Shown here piece by piece: positions 1 to 8,550 of a DNA stretch of 64,000 nt. Source of the stretch: JBAXQQ01 sp037131695 (GTDB taxonomy: Bacteria > Armatimonadota > Hebobacteria > CAIYQO01); assembly GCA_964638715.1 (NCBI GenBank), contig CAZWZF010000005.1, positions 110,234 to 174,233 of the forward strand, given 5' to 3'. The stretch's first letter is position 1. The number at the start of each line of letters is the position of its first letter. A program made the translations under genes and the position numbers. The notes beneath the pieces were generated by a model. It did not search any database. It saw only the letters and a program-made list of their open reading frames with translations, and had not been told where the DNA came from.

Positions 1-467
1 ACAGGAAGAGTTAACGCATGACCTTTTTTGATTACTTTCTGCAATTCGGTTTCAATTCGTTTATCATTCCAGTGCTGGTATTTGCTGATTTTTTGCGGTT
101 TTAACCCGGCAGCACGAAGCGCATCTTCCCACGACGGGAATCTGCCGGCATGCATAACAGCCGCAGCCAACGCAGGGTCTACCTTTTGTGAGACATTTCT
201 CCATGACAAGTCTTCACCGGCATCATATAGTTCTATGATGCGATCAATAACCTGCTGTTTGTTCCAGCGGCGTTTTTTACGGATATCATCGTAATTTAAT
301 CCAGATTCCATAATTGCCGTCTTCCAATTGCCGAACATACGCTCTCCGGCCTTTAATAAAGCCGGTATACGTCGTAAAGACCCGGAATAACTCAAGTCAT
401 TCCCAGCACGGTGTTCCGCCAATATTTCACGAATCACCGATTGCTCATCCCAACGCTTTTCTAACAT
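1..467 (-). CDS. HARE/HNH-repeat family protein, C-terminus cut by window edge
   Basis: The minus strand is open from an ATG at 467-465 to the window edge, about 155 codons with no stop. An AGGTGG/GGAGG ribosome site lies about 8-10 nt upstream. The protein consists of repeats of roughly 60 residues with the pattern W-x-I-L near the start, then LS-x-V, P-x-L-x-A, a F-x-W or FPSWE-AL segment, and a closing AAGL or SGLNYDDIR. This is the pattern of the homing-endonuclease-associated repeat (Pfam HNH_repeat), a predicted helix-turn-helix DNA-binding module. At least two and a half repeats are visible. No catalytic domain is seen in the part present. Overlapping plus-strand reading frames here are shadows. 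The family call comes from pattern memory; the molecular function is unknown. Confidence 0.72.
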   Translation of the reverse strand, partial: MLEKRWDEQSVIREILAEHRAGNDLSYSGSLRRIPALLKAGERMFGNWKTAIMESGLNYDDIRKKRRWNKQQVIDRIIELYDAGEDLSWRNVSQKVDPALAAAVMHAGRFPSWEDALRAAGLKPQKISKYQHWNDKRIETELQKVIKKGHALTLP

Positions 468-674
468 CGTGTTTACCACCTCCACGGTACAATTAATGAA
501 TATTAAATATTCATTTGATATAAAATACACGACTTTGCATTAATTGCATATAAGAAAAATGCGTATTTTTTAGGGAAATTTCGGTTTGAATGGGAGTGGA
601 GAACCAGATACAATACATTGCTGACGGTAGTTTCCTGCGTCATTGAAGGTAGTTCTTAAATTACAATTCTCAAT

Positions 675-1433
675 TTATCTAACCGGTACTCCGCGTTCGC
701 GCATGTAGTCTTTCAACTGTTTTATGGTGTATTCGCCGTAGTGGGTGATGCTGGCGACCAATGCTGCGTCTGCTTTTCCTTCAGTTACGGCCTGGTAAAG
801 GTGTTCTGGACATCCGGCGCCGCCGCTGGCGATTACCGGGATTCCTACTACTTCAGCCACTGCCCTGGTCTGTGGGATATCAAAACCGTTTTTTGTGCCG
901 TCAGCATCCATGCTGGTCAGCAATATTTCACCGGCACCGCGCCTTTCAGCTTCTTCTGCCCATTTTATGACATTTATACCGGTTGGGGTGCGTCCGCCGT
1001 GCAGGTATACTTCCCAATAATTTTCGGCTTTATTATAACGGCCATCAATGGCGACTACCACGCATTGACTGCCAAACTTTTCTGCTGCCGCACTAATTAA
1101 ATCGGGATTCAGCACTGCCGCGGTATTAATGGCAATCTTGTCGGCACCGGCTTTCAGCAAATCCCGAAAATCCTCCGGTGATTTTATGCCGCCGCCAACG
1201 CAATAAGGAATAAAAACTTCCTCAGATGTACGGGCGGCAATATCCAATATTGTATTTCGCCGTTCATGTGATGCGGTAATATCTAAAAAGACCAACTCGT
1301 CGGCTCTTTCGCGGTCATACTGGGCGGCAAGTTCCACCGGGTCCCCGGCATCGCGCAGTGCGACGAAATTGGTACCTTTAACAACTCGGCCATCTTTAAC
1401 ATCAAGACAAGGAATAATTCGTTTAGCAAGCAT
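675..1433 (-). CDS. hisF: Imidazole glycerol phosphate synthase cyclase subunit HisF
   Basis: HisF is the cyclase half of IGP synthase. It uses ammonia from HisH to convert PRFAR to imidazole glycerol phosphate and AICAR in histidine biosynthesis. The 252 residues match the family length of a (beta/alpha)8 barrel. The N-terminal AKRIIPCLDVKDGRVVKG signature is intact, with catalytic Asp11 and Asp130 (VAIDGR), and the phosphate loops CVGGGI and ASGGAG are present. No other his gene is in the window, so the pathway is dispersed. A TTGACG element with a 17-bp spacer and TAACCT lies so close upstream that the ATG would be at or near the transcription start, and no Shine-Dalgarno site is visible. 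Confidence 0.97.
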   Translation of the reverse strand: MLAKRIIPCLDVKDGRVVKGTNFVALRDAGDPVELAAQYDRERADELVFLDITASHERRNTILDIAARTSEEVFIPYCVGGGIKSPEDFRDLLKAGADKIAINTAAVLNPDLISAAAEKFGSQCVVVAIDGRYNKAENYWEVYLHGGRTPTGINVIKWAEEAERRGAGEILLTSMDADGTKNGFDIPQTRAVAEVVGIPVIASGGAGCPEHLYQAVTEGKADAALVASITHYGEYTIKQLKDYMRERGVPVR

Positions 1434-1439
1434 GAACCA

Positions 1440-1468
1440 AGGTTACCGATATGAGGGAAGAACGTCAA
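1440..1468 (-). promoter_or_regulatory. Candidate hisF promoter, leaderless arrangement
   Basis: On the minus strand TTGACG (1468-1463), a 17-bp spacer and TAACCT (1445-1440) are followed by 6 nt and the hisF ATG. The -35 is good and the -10 is poor. If used, transcription would begin at or next to the start codon. Confidence 0.45.
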
Positions 1469-1470
1469 GA

Positions 1471-1514
1471 GTTAATTGAGAATTGACAATTGACAATTTT
1501 CGACAATTGACAAA
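1471..1514. repeat. Heptanucleotide tandem array (GACAATT type)
   Basis: Successive units GTTAATT, GAGAATT, GACAATT, GACAATT show a 7-bp period. A further GACAATTGACAA follows a 4-nt interruption. One of many 7-bp arrays in the window. Confidence 0.8.
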
Positions 1515-1516
1515 TA

Positions 1517-1603
1517 TGGGAAGAATGGGATGAATGGAATTTTTGGAGATTGATGATTATCGATAACAAAACTTTATCATTCCCATTCCTCACATTCCTC
1601 CTA
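1517..1603. repeat. Imperfect palindrome of GGAATG phrases
   Basis: The left arm carries GGGAAGAATGGGATGAATGG. The reverse complement of the right arm carries GGAGGAATGTGAGGAATGGG. The arms are separated by about 30 bp of AT-rich sequence and built from short phrases like the other palindromic elements here. Confidence 0.55.
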
Positions 1604-1709
1604 TAACTCCCATCAATTGATAGATATTTTTATAATAATCAGAAACTATTGAGTTTAATTGCACCAAAAGCAGAATAATCAGCGTATGAAGTAAAAGAGA
1701 GAAGTGCAA

Positions 1710-1799
1710 TGGCGGAGAGGGAGGGATTCGAACCCCCGGTGAAGTCACCCCCACGGCGGTTTTCAAGACCGCTGCCTTCAACCACTCGGCCACCTCTCC
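1710..1799 (-). tRNA. tRNA-Ser (anticodon UGA)
   Basis: Ninety nucleotides on the minus strand, including an encoded CCA at 1712-1710. The acceptor stem GGAGAGG pairs with CCTCTCC and the discriminator is G. The D-arm sequence TGGCCGAGTGGTTGAAGGC is typical of serine tRNAs. The anticodon stem GCGGT/ACCGC closes a loop CTTGAAA, giving anticodon TGA. A long variable arm GTGGGGGTGACTTCAC follows, then a T-loop with TTCGAAT. The long variable arm confirms class II. It stands alone between hisF and the FN3-like gene. Confidence 0.96.
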
Positions 1800-1938
1800 G
1801 CGTTCTTGCGTTAAAATAATAGGAATTTCCTGAAGTTTTGTCAATTCCTGTATTTTTTCTTTGCGAAAGTTGAAAAATGATGTAAAATAGTACCTGTAAA
1901 TTGGTATTATTGATTAGTTATACTCTGGAGGTCAAAAA

Positions 1939-4098
1939 ATGCTCAGCCGGAAAATGATTGCGTTCTGTTTAATCAGCATGTTATCCCTATTATGTTTATC
2001 AGCTATGGCTCAAACGACGACGACAACGTTTCCCCCGGTAACGCCGTCATTGTCGACACCGGCAAATGGTGCGGCATTCGTTAGTCCGGATGCGACACTT
2101 GGCTGGAATAATAATGGTACTGCTACGGTATATACCTTGCAGGTTTCCACTGATGTTGGTTTCACTACCACAGGATTAGTAGTAAACCAGGCTGTTAATC
2201 GTGATGCTACCAACGCTGTAACCAGTTCGCAAGTATCGTTGGCTTCCGGCACACGATATTACTGGCATGTGCGCGCTGGCAATGCCGCTCAGCAATTCAG
2301 CGGATACAGCGGTACATGGAGTTTTACCACTTCAATAGCACCGCCCAATCCACTCTCGCCACTAACAGGAACTACTGTTAGCGGTGTACCGGCAATATTT
2401 AGCTGGTCATCGGTAGCTGGTGCAACAAAATATAACGTAGACATATCAATAGATGATATGTTCAAAAATATAATTTTCACAGATAGTACCTTAACGGTGA
2501 ATTCTGTTAGTTTATATCCATCGCGAAATGTGAAGTTATATTGGCGTGTTCGCGCCGGTTCCGGTGCTAACTGGACTGACTATAGCGACACCCAGGCTAT
2601 CAATACCGGAACATGGGTGTTAGACTATATTCAACCTGACTTGCAAGTTAAAACCAGCACCGATATTTCTTATATCGGCGACCGGGTTTACAGTACTAAG
2701 GGTAACAACCAGTTGCGTTCATTGTCAGTATTTAAAGGTAGAATAGCAACATTTGATTTGCGGGTTCGCAATGACAGCCCGGTTGATCAAGCCTTTTTAA
2801 TAATTGGCCCCGGTAGTTTGAATGGCTGGACAGTTTCATACTTTGATGATATTACCGCCGGCAATAACATCACCATGCAGGTAAGCGGTGGCGGTTGGCA
2901 AACCCAGATATTAAAATCCGGCGAAACAAAAGACCTGCGTATTGAAATGACTTGCCCGAAGGCATCTGTATTATCAATAACAGTCTATGCCTGCGCGGTA
3001 GACGATATTACCCGTCGTGATGCAGTTACTATTACCGCCGAGAGCCGGTTGGGAACTGGTGGCGCAGATGTTTTACCTGCCCCAGTCGCACTGTCACCTA
3101 TCAGCAATATTGTTACACCGACACCGGTGAATATATCATGGTCACCGGTAGCGAAAGCAACTTTATATTCTCTGCAATTATCAACAACTGTAGATTTTGC
3201 GAAAGTAGATTTTAGTTACAATAATCTTATCACTACCCGACAATCAGTAACCCTGGCAAATAGCCTGAGTTATTATTGGCGTGTTCGTGCTACTGCCGGT
3301 TCAGTAACCAGTGACTGGTCAACCCCGGCACAATTCCGCACCAGTACCGGCATAACACCGCCAATTCCGACAGCACCAGCGAATAACGAAACCGGCGTTG
3401 CTACCAAGAGCACATATCTTAGTTGGGTATTCAATAACGCGTATTATACTAACTATTATTACACCGGCACGGTATTTACAGTAGAAATGGCAGATGACGC
3501 CGGATTTACCCAGAATGTTATAACTGCTACTAATTACGGCAGTTCACGTTATTTAATCGATACTTTAAAACCAGAACAGACGTATTATTGGCATGTAAAT
3601 GTACAAAATGGTGCCGGGATTAGCGGCTGGTCAAATACATCAACTTTTGTCACTGGTAAAGATGGCACAGATGCAAACCTGCAATTAGATGTTCGCACAC
3701 CGATTGTCACCGAACCATATACAGATGTTGATTCAATAACAATTTCACAGGATGTCCGTACAGGAAAACCGGGTGTATATTTAATTACAATTCGGAATAC
3801 TGGGAATACGTATGACACCTTTACAGTTGTCGGCGATGCAACACCTGATACTGGTTGGAAGATTAATTATTTCACCCCGCAAGGTAGAAATATCACCCGT
3901 GTAGTTGCATCTACTAATGGATTTGTAACGCCAAAACTCCCTGCAGCAGGATCTTATACCATCCGGTTAGAGATTACCCCTTCATCTGGTGCGGCAGACA
4001 ACAGCGTACAGGAAGCGAGTGTTAATGTTTCATCACTCGCCAATTATTTCCTTTCTAAAAAGTTCACCGCCAGTGTATCGAAGATACGGGCTAAATAA
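1939..4098 (+). CDS. Secreted protein with FN3-like beta-sandwich repeats
   Basis: A 719-residue protein with a clear N-terminal signal peptide (cleavage near AMAQ, residue 24). A TGGAGG ribosome site sits 7 nt before the ATG. It contains four FN3-like modules that each begin with a proline-rich linker (PxSPxxG) and contain a W-x-V-x-A-T-x-Y-x-L-Q-V-S core ending in YYWRVRA-x-GxWS, at about residues 35-130, 133-225, 375-470 and 470-570. Between and after them are two domains (about 230-370 and 575-705) with a VFKGRIATFDLRVRN or GKPGVYLITIRNTGNTYDTF pattern resembling NEW3/CARDB-type sandwiches. No catalytic motif is seen. It is probably a surface or extracellular binding protein. An intrinsic terminator follows directly. 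Confidence 0.8.
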   Translation: MLSRKMIAFCLISMLSLLCLSAMAQTTTTTFPPVTPSLSTPANGAAFVSPDATLGWNNNGTATVYTLQVSTDVGFTTTGLVVNQAVNRDATNAVTSSQVSLASGTRYYWHVRAGNAAQQFSGYSGTWSFTTSIAPPNPLSPLTGTTVSGVPAIFSWSSVAGATKYNVDISIDDMFKNIIFTDSTLTVNSVSLYPSRNVKLYWRVRAGSGANWTDYSDTQAINTGTWVLDYIQPDLQVKTSTDISYIGDRVYSTKGNNQLRSLSVFKGRIATFDLRVRNDSPVDQAFLIIGPGSLNGWTVSYFDDITAGNNITMQVSGGGWQTQILKSGETKDLRIEMTCPKASVLSITVYACAVDDITRRDAVTITAESRLGTGGADVLPAPVALSPISNIVTPTPVNISWSPVAKATLYSLQLSTTVDFAKVDFSYNNLITTRQSVTLANSLSYYWRVRATAGSVTSDWSTPAQFRTSTGITPPIPTAPANNETGVATKSTYLSWVFNNAYYTNYYYTGTVFTVEMADDAGFTQNVITATNYGSSRYLIDTLKPEQTYYWHVNVQNGAGISGWSNTSTFVTGKDGTDANLQLDVRTPIVTEPYTDVDSITISQDVRTGKPGVYLITIRNTGNTYDTFTVVGDATPDTGWKINYFTPQGRNITRVVASTNGFVTPKLPAAGSYTIRLEITPSSGAADNSVQEASVNVSSLANYFLSKKFTASVSKIRAK

Positions 4099-4111
4099 AT
4101 AGTTAAATATT

Positions 4112-4149
4112 AACCCCCGTTGCGTTTTGTGACGGGGGTTATTTTTTTT
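4112..4149 (+). terminator. Intrinsic terminator after the FN3-like gene
   Basis: AACCCCCGT and ACGGGGGTT form a 9-bp stem around a 10-nt loop, followed by a run of T. Confidence 0.9.
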
Positions 4150-4201
4150 ATTATTCCAATAAATCTTCCGCAAACCATTAAACTTATGGTAAATTATTAA
4201 T

Positions 4202-5398
4202 GTGAAAACGATTTTTATTTTTATTTTAATATTATCCGCTATTACGGCCTGGGCAGTACAACCGGCATTTTATGCTATCGTGGTCGGCGTTTCAAATTAC
4301 TCCGGTGATGGTATCGATTTAAAATATGCATCGCATGACGCAGAATGTGTCACCACAGCATTTAAGGTTTGCGCCGGTAGATTATTTGGCGCAAATACTC
4401 ATATTTATACCTTATCATCAGAAAACAAAAATATCCCAACCAAGCAGAATATTGCCAGGGTATTTACAACTGTTCAAAATGAGATAAAAAAAGATGATGT
4501 TTTGCTGGTCTATTTTGCTGGTCATGGCATAATTACCGATGGTGTAGATGGTAATTATTGCTTTCTCACCAGCGACGCCAGGTCATTTGCCGGCTTAGAC
4601 GATCCGGGAGTGCGTAAAATAACCGCTATCACCATCAGTGAAATAAAAGAATGGGTTGCGAATATGTCGGTAGATAAGAAAGCTATCATTTTTGATACCT
4701 GTGCTGCCGGCAATGCGGTTGATAACCTGATGGGAAATAAAGATCTCCCCGGACGGCAGGCAGTATTGGACAAATTGAAAACCCAGCAGGGATTATATAT
4801 ATTAATGGGATGTGCTGCTGACTCGCGCAGTTATGAAACGAGTAAATATGGCCAGGGATTATTAACCTACGCATTGCTGCAGGGAATTAAGGGAGCAGCA
4901 TTAGAAAAGAATAACGTGGTGGACGTGGCAAAGTTATTTAATTACGCTTCTGAACGCGTGCCGGAATTGGCTGTCGAAATTGGTGGTATACAGAAACCGC
5001 TGATATCGGTAAACCATGGTGTGTCATTTGCCATTGGCATGATGACTGAAGATGATAAGGTAAAGATTCCTTTGGAATCTGAAAAAGAAGTTATTGTAAC
5101 ACCGGTAATTATGAATCCCGATGTAATTGGCGACCCGCTTCACTTATCGCAAAATGTTGAAGGGAAACTTAAAAAAATAACATCAGTTGTTTATATTGAC
5201 GCTGAAAAATATCCCAAGGCTTTGATGATAACCGGATTTTATACTGTGGATAAAGGTGTTGTAACTGTACAAGTTAAAGTATTTCGTGATGAAAAGTTAA
5301 TTTCCGAGTTCAGCGTCACCGGTGAAGATAAAACCCCCGACAAAATAGCCGATAATATAATCACCATATTCACTCTTAAATTAATTGATAAAAAGTAG
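4202..5398 (+). CDS. Secreted caspase-like (peptidase C14) protein
   Basis: A 398-residue protein with a signal peptide (about residues 1-19, ending AWAVQPA) followed by a caspase-fold domain (about 22-280). The fold starts with YAIVVGVSNY. The catalytic dyad is visible as His108 in VYFAGHGI and Cys167 in IIFDTCAAGN, so the enzyme looks intact. Residues 300-398 form an extra domain with no match I recognise. Start choice: the ATG at 4200 leads at once to a stop, so GTG 4202 is used. A TGG-TAAATT extended -10-like element ends 6 nt upstream, suggesting a leaderless message. Export implies a role outside the cytoplasm. The target is unknown. Confidence 0.85.
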   Translation: MKTIFIFILILSAITAWAVQPAFYAIVVGVSNYSGDGIDLKYASHDAECVTTAFKVCAGRLFGANTHIYTLSSENKNIPTKQNIARVFTTVQNEIKKDDVLLVYFAGHGIITDGVDGNYCFLTSDARSFAGLDDPGVRKITAITISEIKEWVANMSVDKKAIIFDTCAAGNAVDNLMGNKDLPGRQAVLDKLKTQQGLYILMGCAADSRSYETSKYGQGLLTYALLQGIKGAALEKNNVVDVAKLFNYASERVPELAVEIGGIQKPLISVNHGVSFAIGMMTEDDKVKIPLESEKEVIVTPVIMNPDVIGDPLHLSQNVEGKLKKITSVVYIDAEKYPKALMITGFYTVDKGVVTVQVKVFRDEKLISEFSVTGEDKTPDKIADNIITIFTLKLIDKK

Positions 5399-5418
5399 AT
5401 TTCAAGATACCGCAAAAA

Positions 5419-5994
5419 TTATTTTTCTGAGTCATATACTGTTTCCAATGACTCATCTCTCAGTTGACTGGTGGTGGTAACGCATTTGCGGCGCCAGGGG
5501 ATGAAGCCGAAGAACCAGAGCCGCCAGAAATATACCGGCGCATCAGGATTTTCGGATATCAGTTGGCGAAATGTCTGCAGATACCCTACCTCTTTTCCGA
5601 TAGCTTCACGGTAAATGTCATATACGAATTTCGAGCAATATTGCCGTGGTGAATCATATTTAAAACCGAGATGGTAAACCTTTTTCATTCTCGACATTGC
5701 CGCTGTTCGCAATCGTGCTTTCTCATCATCAGTCAACCCGCCACGCACCCTCCGCACCATAAATCTCTCATTCTCAGACTTGTGGATAAACATCTCCAGC
5801 GGCTTGATTTTTGACACTGGTATCGTACTTTCTGCTACAAACCATTCATCGTCTTCACCGCGAAAAACGACTCCTACATGCGACTCCCAACTGCACGAAG
5901 TTTCCGCAACGTGCTTGTATAAAAAATTGGAAATTCGGATGAAAATAATATCGCCGTCTTGTAAAATTGCTTCAGCTTCTTTTTGTTTACTCAT
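5419..5994 (-). CDS. YiiX/YebB-like permuted papain-fold hydrolase
   Basis: This 191-residue protein matches the YiiX/YebB type (Pfam peptidase C92, NlpC/P60 superfamily, circularly permuted). It has an N-terminal LQDGDIIF strand, a catalytic His in WESHVGVVF, the acidic residue in VAESTI, and a C-terminal catalytic Cys in RQYCSKFVYDIY. Family members act on amide or thioester bonds in cell-wall peptides or lipids; the substrate here is unknown. No signal peptide is evident. It converges with the caspase-like gene, leaving only 20 bp between stop codons. The following 230 bp contain no gene. Confidence 0.8.
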   Translation of the reverse strand: MSKQKEAEAILQDGDIIFIRISNFLYKHVAETSCSWESHVGVVFRGEDDEWFVAESTIPVSKIKPLEMFIHKSENERFMVRRVRGGLTDDEKARLRTAAMSRMKKVYHLGFKYDSPRQYCSKFVYDIYREAIGKEVGYLQTFRQLISENPDAPVYFWRLWFFGFIPWRRKCVTTTSQLRDESLETVYDSEK

Positions 5995-6153
5995 TTTATT
6001 GTTGTCCTGTAATGACGTTTAGATAGCAGTATGTTAGCAGGCTGGTGATTGTAGTGTCAATTTGTATTGATGAAAATAATATTTTACCTTTTAAATTTTT
6101 GCTGGGAAAACTCTTTAACAATAGATTTTAATATTACAGTTGTTGTGTATAAA

Positions 6154-6205
6154 GCACTCCTTGGCAAGAAGGGGGCAGGGGGTGGTTTTGATTATGTACC
6201 ACCCC
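6154..6205. repeat. REP-like GC-rich repeat with hairpin
   Basis: The stretch CACTCCTTGGCAAGAAGGGG followed by GCAGGGGGTGGTTTT recurs in inverted form at 46955-46999. It runs into a hairpin GGGGTGGT/ACCACCCC (6179-6205). The same stem core appears behind the two tandem lipoprotein genes. Confidence 0.65.
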
Positions 6206-6223
6206 ATATTTTTACTTGATAGC

Positions 6224-7477
6224 TCACACCACAAAGTCGCCGCATAAAATAAAATTGTAATTTTCAGCATCATTAAATGCCAGCGACAATGTAATGCAGG
6301 TGTTGCCGGATGCCAGCGAGACGTATGGTTCTGATACGAATAAATCAGAATCGGAGTCTAACCGGCGGTAATAATAGTCTTTCAGCGAATGGTCGGTAAA
6401 CGCCTTCGCCGGTTGGAACATTGATGTTGCCGAAACGACAATATTTTTACCGCATACTGTATCACCAACCTGAATTCCGGTTTTATCTAATACATATAGA
6501 CATTCCAGGCTGCGGTTTTCTTTGACAGCCATTTCTAATATTGCAGGAAAATCTTTCGATACTTGCCTGTTTAATTCACCTGCGATATTTGATATAGTTG
6601 ATGTTAAGGCAGAACGCTTTTCACGCGATACCTTTATTCTTTCAATCAATTGATTACGGTATTCCTGCACAATTTGCCGAATGCGTTGTTGGCAAAGCAT
6701 CAGGTTTTCGCGCAGCAGCGCTTGCGGACCGCCAAACAACTCGCCTTGTTGCAAGTCGATTCCCAGTTCACCTGCCAACACGCCGCTTTCTATCGAGTCA
6801 ATTCCGTTTGCCACCACCATGGCACCCATATTATTGGCAAGTTGAACGACTGACTTTACCACGACTTGATTCAAAGGATTGTTAACCATGTCGGCAATTA
6901 ATGGGCCGCCAATGTGCACGATATTTGGCTTTACCAGTGGTATTCTGTGCAGGTTTAATTGGTCTTTGCCAAGCCCGCTTAGGCTGATTAAAAAGTTGTT
7001 TTTTTGATATTCGCGGACGAATTTTGTCAAAGCGCGATCATCCCGCACAGATGATTCAACAATCTCAACCACAACGCTTTCGGACGAAATATTTTGTGAC
7101 CGCACTTGATCAAGCAGATATTGCGAACCGACTACACCATGGTTAAGCACCGAACTGTCGAAACGCAGGAACAACTGTAGGGTGGGGTTCAGTTTGTGCA
7201 ATACCGATAATGCTTCCAACGCGACTTGCCGGCAATGACGGTCAAACTCGACAAAACATACTTCGTGGTCAGCCATTTTGTACAGGTATGATATCGGCAC
7301 AGATTCCCCGGTATGCGGATGCAGTGCATGACAGGTTGCCTCAAACCCAATGGTGGTTTGCTTTTTCAAAGATACAATCGGCTGGTACTGCGCCCGTATT
7401 AACCGCGCATCAATGAAATCGCTGATGCGCAATGACGCCAATCCATACGGATCTTTTTTAGTAGCTTGTATAGTCAT
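6224..7477 (-). CDS. Degenerate EAL-domain protein with C-terminal Cache-like sensor
   Basis: A 417-residue protein. Residues 25-265 form an EAL fold (YQPIVSL, VVVEIVES, QGELFGGP), but several c-di-GMP phosphodiesterase residues are altered. The signature is EAT (46-48) instead of EAL, the metal-binding DDFG is replaced by SGLG, and EGVE becomes NGID. It is therefore probably a c-di-GMP binder or an inactive regulatory domain. Residues 310-417 resemble the YkuI C-terminal PAS/Cache-like domain (DKTGIQVGD, DHSLKDYYYRR, SEPYVSLASGNTCITLS), suggesting ligand sensing. There are no transmembrane segments, so the sensor is cytoplasmic. A strong AAAGGAG ribosome site precedes the ATG. Confidence 0.85.
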   Translation of the reverse strand: MTIQATKKDPYGLASLRISDFIDARLIRAQYQPIVSLKKQTTIGFEATCHALHPHTGESVPISYLYKMADHEVCFVEFDRHCRQVALEALSVLHKLNPTLQLFLRFDSSVLNHGVVGSQYLLDQVRSQNISSESVVVEIVESSVRDDRALTKFVREYQKNNFLISLSGLGKDQLNLHRIPLVKPNIVHIGGPLIADMVNNPLNQVVVKSVVQLANNMGAMVVANGIDSIESGVLAGELGIDLQQGELFGGPQALLRENLMLCQQRIRQIVQEYRNQLIERIKVSREKRSALTSTISNIAGELNRQVSKDFPAILEMAVKENRSLECLYVLDKTGIQVGDTVCGKNIVVSATSMFQPAKAFTDHSLKDYYYRRLDSDSDLFVSEPYVSLASGNTCITLSLAFNDAENYNFILCGDFVV

Positions 7478-7600
7478 ATTCTGCTCCTTTTCTGAGTAGG
7501 TAATTATAATTTACCCTGAAAAGTTTCAGCAATATTTCCTGATTGTTTATTTGAAGATTATTCATTTTTTAGAAAATCTGCTAAATAAAACTAATTTCTA

Positions 7601-7630
7601 TTGACAAATGGTGTTAAAATAAGGTATAAA
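7601..7630 (+). promoter_or_regulatory. Promoter of tRNA-Lys
   Basis: Consensus TTGACA (7601-7606), an 18-bp spacer and TATAAA (7625-7630), about 22 bp before the tRNA 5' end. Confidence 0.8.
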
Positions 7631-7652
7631 AGTGTCGCCGTAATGGCAATAT

Positions 7653-7728
7653 GGATCGTTAGCTCAGTTGGTAGAGCAGGGGACTCTTAATCCCAAGGTC
7701 GCTGGTTCGAGCCCAGCACGGTCTACCA
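7653..7728 (+). tRNA. tRNA-Lys (anticodon CUU)
   Basis: A 76-nt cloverleaf with encoded CCA. The acceptor GGATCGT pairs with ACGGTCT through two G-U pairs. The D-arm is GCTCAGTTGGTAGAGC, the anticodon loop is CTCTTAA with anticodon CTT, and the T-arm is GCTGG-TTCGAGC-CCAGC. The outermost anticodon-stem pair is a G-A mismatch. A consensus promoter lies upstream and a terminator begins inside the CCA end. Confidence 0.95.
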
Positions 7729-7781
7729 CCCTTCGCTCGTTGCATTTGTTAAAATTGCAATAAGCGAAGGGTGTTTTTTTT
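7727..7781 (+). terminator. Terminator of tRNA-Lys
   Basis: CACCCTTCGCT and AGCGAAGGGTG form an 11-bp stem followed by eight T residues. Confidence 0.9.
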
Positions 7782-7893
7782 GTATTTCTACCAGAATAAT
7801 TTTCATGCATATTAATTTCCCAACTATAATTTATATTCATTGACAACTGAAAAGGATAATAATACCATTATCCATAATAAAAGGATGAGATGA

Positions 7894-8463
7894 ATGAGAA
7901 TTCAGTGTCCACATTGTGAAGAATTATATGAAGTTCCTGATGAATTAGCTGGTATGAGCATTAATTGCAAGTTATGTGGTCGCGTATTTAATTGTCAAAA
8001 AATACCAGATGATTCTCCTTTATTACCGAGTAAAAAATCGAAATTACCTGCAGGATTTCATTTTCAGAAGAAAAAAGGGAATCGAAAACAATTTATTAAC
8101 TGTCCGAAATGCAATAAATTTGTGAAAATAATAGAAGATGCCGTTGATAAAACAATTATTTGTACTCATTGCGGTTACTCTGGAATTGCTGACGGAAAAT
8201 CAATCTTAATAGAAAATTGTGATGAAGATGATTCGAAAGATGAAATTTATTTAGAAAAGATGATTGGGTTTATAAGAATTTCGGGATGGGTATTGGTTGC
8301 GATATGCATCATTTCGTCGATATTTTTATTTCATAATAGTGAATACGGTGCTTTAGGCATTGTTGCTGTAATCGCTGGTTTGGTAATAATTGTATTTGTA
8401 GATGATTTATGCAACGAACTTATATTGTTTGCTGTAATATGTCATTCTATTTTCAGGAAATAA
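7894..8463 (+). CDS. Zinc-ribbon membrane protein of unknown function
   Basis: A 189-residue protein with two zinc-ribbon-like motifs: CPHC-x(21)-CKLC at the N-terminus (MJ0042-type finger) and CPKC-x(17)-CTHC at about residues 70-95. An acidic linker follows, then two predicted transmembrane helices (about 128-150 and 153-172). The arrangement suggests a cytoplasmic metal-binding domain tethered to the membrane. I do not recognise a named family. The gene is AT-rich compared with neighbours. The start has AAGGATGAG upstream. Confidence 0.7.
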   Translation: MRIQCPHCEELYEVPDELAGMSINCKLCGRVFNCQKIPDDSPLLPSKKSKLPAGFHFQKKKGNRKQFINCPKCNKFVKIIEDAVDKTIICTHCGYSGIADGKSILIENCDEDDSKDEIYLEKMIGFIRISGWVLVAICIISSIFLFHNSEYGALGIVAVIAGLVIIVFVDDLCNELILFAVICHSIFRK

Positions 8464-8550
8464 ATAAGATATAATAGTAGAGTCAATTGCAAAACCAAAT
8501 ATTAATTGTAGGGAATGCCATACCCGGCATTCCGCAAAAGGGAGAAAACA

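Noticed and set aside
28..496. Two plus-strand open frames at the left edge
   Set aside because: They are shadows of the HARE-type repeat protein on the minus strand, which has a ribosome site, a start and recognisable repeats.
1590..1844. Minus-strand frame containing GERGEVAEWLKAAVLK-like sequence
   Set aside because: It is a translation of the tRNA-Ser gene and flanks. The same holds for the frame over tRNA-Lys at 7664-7846.
8515..8550. Twelve extra N-terminal residues on YopX
   Set aside because: Family members start at MRDILFRGK and the ribosome site is placed for the inner ATG.
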